Source of the DNA: CAYVOX01 sp964453035
GTDB lineage: Bacteria > Chloroflexota > Anaerolineae > Anaerolineales > Anaerolineaceae
Reading direction: 5' to 3'
Assembly (NCBI GenBank): GCA_964453035.1
Contig: CAYVOX010000159.1
Span: forward strand, 1-6,764
Length of the DNA: 6,764 nucleotides
Within the stretch, counting starts at the first letter, position 1; the number at the start of each line of letters is the position of its first letter. The notes beneath the pieces were generated by a model, which saw nothing but the letters and a program-made list of their open reading frames with translations, ran no database searches and was not told the DNA's origin. Positions 1 to 4,983 of the stretch are shown here, piece after piece. The position numbers were made by a program, and so were the translations under genes.

Positions 1-1
1 C

Positions 2-1792
2 CTGGCACAGTGCCGTATCGAGCAGAAGCGCTGGGATGACATCGCTCCGCTGCTTGCCGATGCCCGCGCCAGGTGCAAAGAGGGTGAAGAGCTCATCGAG
101 CACATTGATCACCTGCTCGAGCAACTCCCGATGATTAAGATTGCCGAAGAATTCCGCCAGGCCCAGGAATTCATGAAAGAGGAGGACTGGAAACACGCCC
201 TCGACTTTTTGCAGTACGCCGATCAAGTTTCCCCCGACCTGGTACCCGTGCTCTTCTACACCGCCGTGTGCCACTTCCGGTTGGAGGATTGGGACGAGGC
301 TGAATACGTTGCTAAACGCGCGTTGAAACTCTGCTCCCGCAAAGAGGATAAGGACGCCAAAGAGCAGCTCGAAACGCTCATTAAGCAGCTCCCCATGGCG
401 CGCGTGGCCAAATCCATGCAAAAGGCACGCGAATTTATGGACCGCGAGCAGTGGGTCAAGGCGCTCGAGGTTCTGGACGACGTCCTGGAAAAAGATATAA
501 CCCTTCTGGCGGCATTGTTCTATAAAGCCGTCTGCCATTTCCGAAACGGCGATTGGAATGAGGCTGAAGAGACCGCCAGAGGCGCCCTTGCGCAGTGTGG
601 AAAAGGGGATAAAGAAATCAAAGAGCAGCTTAATACCCTCCTGGAACAAATCCCACTCGCCAGGCGCGCCGCGGCGATCAAGCCCATCACAGAAGCCATC
701 GAACGTGAAGATTGGGACGATGGCATCGAGACGGCTAATAATTTCTTGTATGATATCGGTGAAGACCCCGTGGTTCTTTTTTACAAGGCGCTCTGCTTGT
801 TGCGCAGCGGCGATCGGGATTCCGCCAGGGATGACGCCACCCGCGCCCTGGCCCTTGCCAAAGGTAACCAGTATGCCGACCTGCGCAGCCAGCTCGGAAA
901 ATTGATTGAAGCCTCCAGCCAACCCTTCATTCCTCCCCAGTTTAATAAGGCCGTCCAGGCCATGGAACGCAAAGCCTGGCGAGAAGCGCTTGATTTGCTG
1001 GAAGAGGTTTTAGACAGGGATAACAGAATTTTAATGGCCATGTTCTATAAAGCCGTTTGCCATTTCCGCCTGGAGGAATGGGATGAGGCTGAATACGCTG
1101 CTCAACGCGCTAACGACTTATGTACAGGCAAAGATAAAGAAATCAAGGACCAAATCAAAACACTGCTTCAACAGATAACCCCGGCTAAACGCGCCGCTGC
1201 CATGAAGCCAGTAAAGGACGCAGTCGAGCACGAAAATTGGCACTCCGGTATTTTCGCTGCTGACGACTACCTGAACGAGATGGGAGACGATCCCGTGGTT
1301 TTGTTTTACAAGGCACTCTGCCAGTTCCGCACCGAGGATGCCGAAGGTGCCAGGGAAACGGCTGAAGAAGCTCGGAAGTTGGCGGGGGGCGCTGAGTATC
1401 GCGACCTACGCGACCAGCTAAATAAACTGATCGAAGCCACCCACCGCGGCGCCCATGTCAGTGAAATGAATAAAGCAGTACAGGCTCTCAACGAGGAAAA
1501 TTGGCTCGAAGCCCTGGGAATTCTTTACAAAATCACCCGAGACGAGCCTTCTAACGCTCAGGCTCATTATTACCTGGCCTTATCCATGTTCCAATCAACC
1601 ATGGATTTGATTAAGTCATCCCACGGAATTACCAGTTCAGAAGCGCGCGGCTTCAGGTCCTCAATGGAAATGGTTATTTCCAACCTGGATGATGCTGAAA
1701 AACACTCCAGCCGCTCCGACCGCGACCTGCGCAAGGGCATCAACAATCTGCGCGAAGCCGCCAGTAATGTACTGCGCCAGTTGAGAGGGTAA
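2..1792 (+). CDS. TPR repeat protein, 5'-partial (start lies upstream of the window)
   Basis: The frame is open from base 2, and the residues before the first ATG (131) already match the end of a repeat unit (a CRIEQKRWDD stretch ending in LLEQLP), so that Met is internal. The visible part is about 596 residues of alpha-helical repeats 87-88 residues long, each holding about two TPR-like helix pairs. Unit boundaries: tail of a unit 2-130, then 131-394, 395-655, 656-919, 920-1180, 1181-1444, and a divergent C-terminal cap 1445-1792. Type A units carry LFYKAVCHFR then DWDEAE and end KEQL.TLL.QIP; type B units (656-919, 1181-1444) carry DPVVLFYKALC and end QL.KLIEA. No signal peptide or membrane segment is visible in the part seen. 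TPR proteins bind peptides or partner proteins; in an operon with hsp70 genes, a scaffold or client-adaptor role is plausible but is inference. The TPR family call is strong; the exact function is unknown. Confidence 0.9.
   Translation: MAQCRIEQKRWDDIAPLLADARARCKEGEELIEHIDHLLEQLPMIKIAEEFRQAQEFMKEEDWKHALDFLQYADQVSPDLVPVLFYTAVCHFRLEDWDEAEYVAKRALKLCSRKEDKDAKEQLETLIKQLPMARVAKSMQKAREFMDREQWVKALEVLDDVLEKDITLLAALFYKAVCHFRNGDWNEAEETARGALAQCGKGDKEIKEQLNTLLEQIPLARRAAAIKPITEAIEREDWDDGIETANNFLYDIGEDPVVLFYKALCLLRSGDRDSARDDATRALALAKGNQYADLRSQLGKLIEASSQPFIPPQFNKAVQAMERKAWREALDLLEEVLDRDNRILMAMFYKAVCHFRLEEWDEAEYAAQRANDLCTGKDKEIKDQIKTLLQQITPAKRAAAMKPVKDAVEHENWHSGIFAADDYLNEMGDDPVVLFYKALCQFRTEDAEGARETAEEARKLAGGAEYRDLRDQLNKLIEATHRGAHVSEMNKAVQALNEENWLEALGILYKITRDEPSNAQAHYYLALSMFQSTMDLIKSSHGITSSEARGFRSSMEMVISNLDDAEKHSSRSDRDLRKGINNLREAASNVLRQLRG
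131..394 (+). repeat. Single type A TPR unit outside the duplicated pair
   Basis: This 88-residue unit is the same type as 395-655 and 920-1180. It shares the LFY.AVCHFR core, the DWDEAEY motif, the CSRK/CGKG turn and the closing KQLP. It is preceded by the tail of another A-type unit, so the array continues upstream. Confidence 0.8.
395..919 (+). repeat. 525-bp TPR double unit, copy 1 (A+B units)
   Basis: This is a type A unit (395-655, 87 residues) followed by a type B unit (656-919, 88 residues). It aligns in exact register with 920-1444. For example, the stretch encoding FYKAVCHFR begins at 518 here and at 1043 in copy 2, exactly 525 bases apart and almost identical in DNA. The B halves share AAA.KP and GDDPVVLFYKALC-type stretches. 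Confidence 0.85.
920..1444 (+). repeat. 525-bp TPR double unit, copy 2 (A+B units)
   Basis: Type A unit 920-1180 (87 residues) and type B unit 1181-1444 (88 residues) give the same lengths and order as copy 1, with no indel. Protein similarity is high and some DNA blocks are still nearly identical. This fits an in-frame internal duplication that diverged mainly at surface positions. Confidence 0.85.
1783..1789 (+). promoter_or_regulatory. Ribosome binding site of the J-like gene
   Basis: GAGAGGG lies inside the last codons of the TPR gene, 7 bases before the ATG at 1797. Stop and start are only 4 bases apart, so the two genes are probably translationally coupled. Confidence 0.6.
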
Positions 1793-1796
1793 TAAT

Positions 1797-2198
1797 ATGA
1801 TTATCATTGAGATACTCGACGAATCTGGAACAAACTTTTACGAAATTATCGGCATCGACCCCAAAGAAATCAGCGGCGCGGATGATAAAACTGTGGGCCG
1901 GTTGGTGCGCGAGCGCGGCAACAAGGCCAAAACCGAGTACCACAAGCGCGCGCTCAAAGGCGATGAAGAAGCTGAGAAAATGGAATCGCGCCTCAACGAG
2001 ATTATGACCAAACTCAAAGACCCCAAGGATCGCGCGGAATACGATAAAGAACTGGAAAGCGGGCGCGGTTCAGCGCTGGAAGTGCTGCGGGTGCAGCCCG
2101 TTTCGCCACCCGTCTTCTGGAACCGCAACGCCCGCTTCCGCACCCTGGAGCGCCTGATGGCCCAGGCCGGCATGGCCCAGGCGCTGCCCCTGGAGTAA
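1797..2198 (+). CDS. Small J-domain-like protein lacking the HPD motif
   Basis: This 133-residue cytosolic protein has the order of a J domain. A helix I motif NFYEIIGID (13-21) is followed by a basic helix II (about 31-48), a loop at 49-57, helix III with EAEKMESRLNEIMTKL (58-73), and the typical close LKDPKDRAEYDKEL (73-86). In DnaJ the loop after the YH of helix II begins HPD; here it reads YHKR (H49 K50 R51), so the Pro and Asp needed to trigger Hsp70 ATP hydrolysis are missing. A roughly 45-residue tail (89-133) with VSPPVFW and a likely helix RFRTLERLMAQ follows. There is no Gly/Phe region, zinc finger or DnaJ C-terminal domain. The position directly before grpE and hsp70 supports a J-derived role. 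It may dock Hsp70 without activating it, as the HPD-less Pam16 regulates its partner in mitochondria; that comparison is inference. Confidence 0.75.
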   Translation: MIIIEILDESGTNFYEIIGIDPKEISGADDKTVGRLVRERGNKAKTEYHKRALKGDEEAEKMESRLNEIMTKLKDPKDRAEYDKELESGRGSALEVLRVQPVSPPVFWNRNARFRTLERLMAQAGMAQALPLE

Positions 2199-2261
2199 AC
2201 CCATGCCATCCACTCGCAATAAACACCGTCATGTCCCTGCTACAACCAAACCCGTTTCACC

Positions 2262-2266
2262 GGAGG
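2262..2266 (+). promoter_or_regulatory. Ribosome binding site deciding the grpE-like start
   Basis: GGAGG sits 5 bases before the ATG at 2272. The same layout, GGAGG or AGAGG then AAA with a 5-base spacer, precedes both hsp70 genes (3023 and 4984), which favours 2272 over the upstream in-frame ATG at 2203. The earlier ATG has its own weaker GGAG at 2192-2195. Confidence 0.6.
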
Positions 2267-2271
2267 AAAAG

Positions 2272-2955
2272 ATGACCCAACCCGCACCCGCTGAAAACCC
2301 GCCGCCCGCCGCAGACCTTGCTGCGCTGGCTGAAAAAATTACCCAGCTGGAACGCATTGTGCGCGGCATGGGCCGCGACAGCCTGGAAACCAGCCGCGCT
2401 CAGCGTGAAGCCCAGGAAACACTGCAAGCCCTCAAAACCCAGCTGGATGAAATGCGCCTGGAGAGCAAGGGCATCTTGCAAACGGTGTGGCGCAGCGGGC
2501 AGGAAAGCCAATCCAGCATGGCCAAAGCCGAAGATCATTTCGGCGCCGCCATCCGCGAGCTGGAAGCCCGCCTGCGCGAGGAAATGAAGTGGCAACTGCA
2601 GCGCGGTTTAATGCAGGCCATCTACCCCGCCCTGGATGACCTCGACCTGATAATCGCCAACCAGCGCGAACTGGTCAAAACCACCGGTGAATCGCGCGCC
2701 CTGCTGGATGCCATCATCCTGGTGCGCAGCAAATTCAACGCCAACCTGTTCATGCTCGGGCTGGAGGAAATCAAAATCGAGGAAGGCGTCACCCTGTTCG
2801 ACCCCTCCCAGCACGAAATCGTCCCCTCCGACCTGGCTGTGCCGCCCCCCGCGCATGAATCCATGCCGCCGGGTACCATCCTGCTGGTGCGCCGCGCTGG
2901 CTACCGCTACCAGGGCAGAATTTTCCGCTATCCGCAGGTGATTGTCAAAACCTGA
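2272..2955 (+). CDS. grpE: GrpE-like nucleotide exchange factor for Hsp70
   Basis: GrpE dimers release ADP from Hsp70 in the cytosol. The layout fits: a Pro/Ala-rich flexible N-terminus (1-15), a long helical coiled-coil region (about 16-115) rich in Glu, Gln and Arg, a helix with the family-like YPALDDLDLII, then the C-terminal beta domain with LGLEEI, FDPSQHE (176-182), a PPGTILLV strand and GYRYQGRIFR near the end. The closing RPA.V of typical GrpE reads RYPQV here. At 227 residues from 2272 it is slightly longer than typical GrpE. An in-frame ATG at 2203 would add 23 basic, low-complexity residues (250 in total) and lies 4 bases after the J-like stop. I prefer 2272 for its stronger ribosome site and because codons 2203-2271 have less G/C at third positions than what follows. 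It probably serves the adjacent Hsp70s and is divergent enough to be a paralogue of a housekeeping GrpE. Confidence 0.85.
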   Translation: MTQPAPAENPPPAADLAALAEKITQLERIVRGMGRDSLETSRAQREAQETLQALKTQLDEMRLESKGILQTVWRSGQESQSSMAKAEDHFGAAIRELEARLREEMKWQLQRGLMQAIYPALDDLDLIIANQRELVKTTGESRALLDAIILVRSKFNANLFMLGLEEIKIEEGVTLFDPSQHEIVPSDLAVPPPAHESMPPGTILLVRRAGYRYQGRIFRYPQVIVKT

Positions 2956-3012
2956 GGCCGTCCGCTCATCACATCAACCGAAGAACGCATATCATCACGC
3001 ATCAAACTTTTT

Positions 3013-3017
3013 GGAGG
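3013..3017 (+). promoter_or_regulatory. Ribosome binding site of the first hsp70
   Basis: GGAGG lies 5 bases before the ATG at 3023, inside the 67-base gap after the grpE-like stop. It fixes the start of the chaperone. A reading from the TTG at 2942 would overlap grpE and add 27 residues with no Hsp70 homology before MAKIIGIDLGTT. Confidence 0.75.
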
Positions 3018-3022
3018 AAATT

Positions 3023-4966
3023 ATGGCAAAAATCATCGGCATCGACCTGGGCACCACCTATTCCGCTGTCTCCGTGTGGGATGACAAGAAAAAAGAAGCC
3101 GTCATCCTCGAAAACCTGCGCGGCAACCGCACCACCCCCTCTGTGGTCAGCTTCAACAAGGCCGGGGAGTTGATTGTCGGCGAGGACGCCAAGCAAAACC
3201 TGTGGGCTGCTCCTGAAGATACCGTCTCGCAAATCAAGCGCGAGATGGGCACCGATTTTCACGTCACCATGCGCGGCAAGGAATACAACCCGCAGACCAT
3301 CTCCGCCTTCATCCTGCGCTACCTCAAGCAGTGCGCCGAAGCCAAGCTGGGCGAGCCCGTTTATGATGCCGTCATCACCTGCCCGGCTTACTTCAAGGAA
3401 GTTCAGCGCACCGCCACGCGCGACGCGGGCATCATGGCCGGGCTCAATGTGCACCAGCTCATCAACGAGCCCACCTCCGCCGCCATCGCCTTTGGCCTGG
3501 AAAAGCGCGCCGAGGGCGAAAAGAAAATCTACGCCGTGTACGACCTGGGCGGCGGCACCTTTGACGTTTCCATCATCGAAATTGGCGATGAAATCACTGT
3601 GCTGGGCACCGGCGGCGACCCGCGCCTGGGCGGGCTGGATATGGATGAAGCCGTGATGAAGTGGGCCCTGCGCCAGATTAAACAACAAAACAACGGCCTG
3701 GATCTGAGCGCCGATGAAAGCGTGCGCCGCCGCCTGAAGGTGGAGGCCGAACAAATCAAGAAGACCCTGGTTGTTTCGGAGACCGCCTCCCTCAACGTGC
3801 CTTTCCTCACCATGATCGACGGCAAACCGCTTAACATTGACCTGTCCATCAGCCGGGCGCAGTTTGAAATGCTCATCATGCCGCTGCTGCAGCGCTCCAT
3901 TGATTGCTGGGAGCAGGCTGTGATTGCCGCCAAAGAAGCCAACCAGGTGGATTGGGAGGATATTGACGGCGTGCTGGTGGTGGGCGGCCCCACCCGCCTG
4001 CACAAAATCCGCGAGATGCTGCGCGACACGCTGAAAAAGCACAACCCGGGTAAAGAACCTGAGATTCGCACCGATATCAACCCGGATGAGGTGGTGGCCA
4101 TGGGCGCCGCCATCGTGGCTGGCACGCTGGTGCCCTTCGGCGTGCCCCCCAGCGCCCCTGAGGCCGTGAAGGATGACGCCCGGGAAACCCACAGAGAGGA
4201 AGCCAAAGCTGCCGGCACCGTCGCGCCCGAGGTGGTGTTCTACGACGTGACCGGGCACTCGCTCGGTATTGCCATCAAGGGCACCACATTCCACCGCCTG
4301 ATTGATAAAGACACCCCCATCCCGGTCCAAAAAGCCGAACAGGGTTTCTCCAATGCCGCCGATTACGCCACCCAGCTCCTTGTTGAAGTGTACCAGGGCG
4401 AGAACGATTACGTCGCCGCCAACACTAAGATTGGCGAAGTGAATATCGAAGGTATCGAACCGCTCCCCGCCGGTCAACACAGCTTCCAGATTGAGTTCCG
4501 CCTCGATCTCAGCGGCACCCTCTCCACTATTTGCACCGACCTGCGCACCAAAAAGCAGTACACCGGCAGCTTCGTCTTCAAAGATTTCACCCGCATCAGC
4601 CAGGAGGAGATCCAGAAGAAGCAGAAGGAACTGGAAGCGCTGATGCCCGATAAATTCAAAGGCAACGGGCAACCCCCCGCTACCGCTACCGCCCCAACCG
4701 GCGCCCCGGCTGGCGCTCCACCCCAGGCCGTTCCCGCGGAAGCTCCGGCTGCCGTTCCGCAGCTCCCGCCGGACAAAATCCCCGCCGAGTGGCGCGTGTA
4801 CTGGATGGAAAGTCTGGAGCAACTTGGCAAACTGGAGCCCAACAAGCGCGCCGTTCTGCTGCGCGCCATGAACACCTTTGCCAGAGCGGTGATGGGCGGC
4901 AACCCGGCTCAAATTGAAGACAGCGCCTACCTGCTTCAGGACGCCCTGCTGGAAGTGAAAGCCTGA
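3023..4966 (+). CDS. Hsp70 (DnaK-type) chaperone with intact ATPase residues
   Basis: This is an ATP-driven peptide-binding chaperone of the cytosol, 647 residues. The ATPase domain (about 1-369) has IDLGTT (7-12), catalytic K72 in IKREMG, INEPT with E149, DLGGGTFD (174-181) and VVGGPTRL. The roughly 24-residue Gram-negative insert after the lysine region is absent. A connector of about 34 residues (370-403) is longer than DnaK's, and the linker reads VVFYDV (404-409) instead of VLLLDV. The beta peptide-binding domain spans about 410-520. The lid is unusual: a short helix QEEIQKKQKELEAL (527-540), a Pro/Ala-rich tether (about 547-583), then a helical module (584-647) resembling the end of a DnaK lid. 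It follows grpE by 67 bases and precedes a paralogue by 17. I give no dnaK symbol because linker and lid differ from housekeeping DnaK. Confidence 0.93.
   Translation: MAKIIGIDLGTTYSAVSVWDDKKKEAVILENLRGNRTTPSVVSFNKAGELIVGEDAKQNLWAAPEDTVSQIKREMGTDFHVTMRGKEYNPQTISAFILRYLKQCAEAKLGEPVYDAVITCPAYFKEVQRTATRDAGIMAGLNVHQLINEPTSAAIAFGLEKRAEGEKKIYAVYDLGGGTFDVSIIEIGDEITVLGTGGDPRLGGLDMDEAVMKWALRQIKQQNNGLDLSADESVRRRLKVEAEQIKKTLVVSETASLNVPFLTMIDGKPLNIDLSISRAQFEMLIMPLLQRSIDCWEQAVIAAKEANQVDWEDIDGVLVVGGPTRLHKIREMLRDTLKKHNPGKEPEIRTDINPDEVVAMGAAIVAGTLVPFGVPPSAPEAVKDDARETHREEAKAAGTVAPEVVFYDVTGHSLGIAIKGTTFHRLIDKDTPIPVQKAEQGFSNAADYATQLLVEVYQGENDYVAANTKIGEVNIEGIEPLPAGQHSFQIEFRLDLSGTLSTICTDLRTKKQYTGSFVFKDFTRISQEEIQKKQKELEALMPDKFKGNGQPPATATAPTGAPAGAPPQAVPAEAPAAVPQLPPDKIPAEWRVYWMESLEQLGKLEPNKRAVLLRAMNTFARAVMGGNPAQIEDSAYLLQDALLEVKA
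3611..3659 (+). repeat. Conserved DNA block shared by the two hsp70 genes, copy 1
   Basis: This 49-base block encodes GGDPRLGGLDMDEAVM and differs from 5569-5617 at only 4 positions, all synonymous. A second shared block is 3767-3802 against 5722-5757 (3 differences in 36). The blocks mark the tandem gene duplication and could also reflect local gene conversion. Confidence 0.7.
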
Positions 4967-4973
4967 AATAACC

Positions 4974-4978
4974 AGAGG
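4974..4978 (+). promoter_or_regulatory. Ribosome binding site of the second hsp70
   Basis: AGAGG with a 5-base spacer precedes the ATG at 4984, in the 17-base gap after the first hsp70. The gap leaves no room for a separate promoter or terminator, so the two chaperones should be co-transcribed. Confidence 0.7.
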
Positions 4979-4983
4979 AAAGC

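Noticed and set aside
131..133. ATG 131 as the start of the TPR gene
   Set aside because: The same frame is open to base 2 and the preceding residues complete a TPR unit, with LLEQLP directly before this Met as KQLP precedes the Met at 395. The Met is internal.
2942..3022. A 27-residue N-terminal extension of the first Hsp70 from TTG 2942
   Set aside because: It overlaps the end of grpE, has no ribosome site and no Hsp70 similarity. ATG 3023 has GGAGG at 5 bases and gives the usual Hsp70 N-terminus.
2956..3022. Direct repeat ACGCAT (2985-2990 and 2997-3002) in the gap before hsp70 as an operator or heat-shock element
   Set aside because: It is six bases long, not inverted, and does not resemble CIRCE or a sigma-32-type promoter. 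Chance is sufficient.
3002..4912. A 636-codon open frame on the minus strand opposite the first hsp70
   Set aside because: Long antisense frames opposite GC3-rich hsp70 genes are a known codon-bias artefact. Its His/Gly-rich product resembles no family I know and the plus-strand gene explains the sequence fully.
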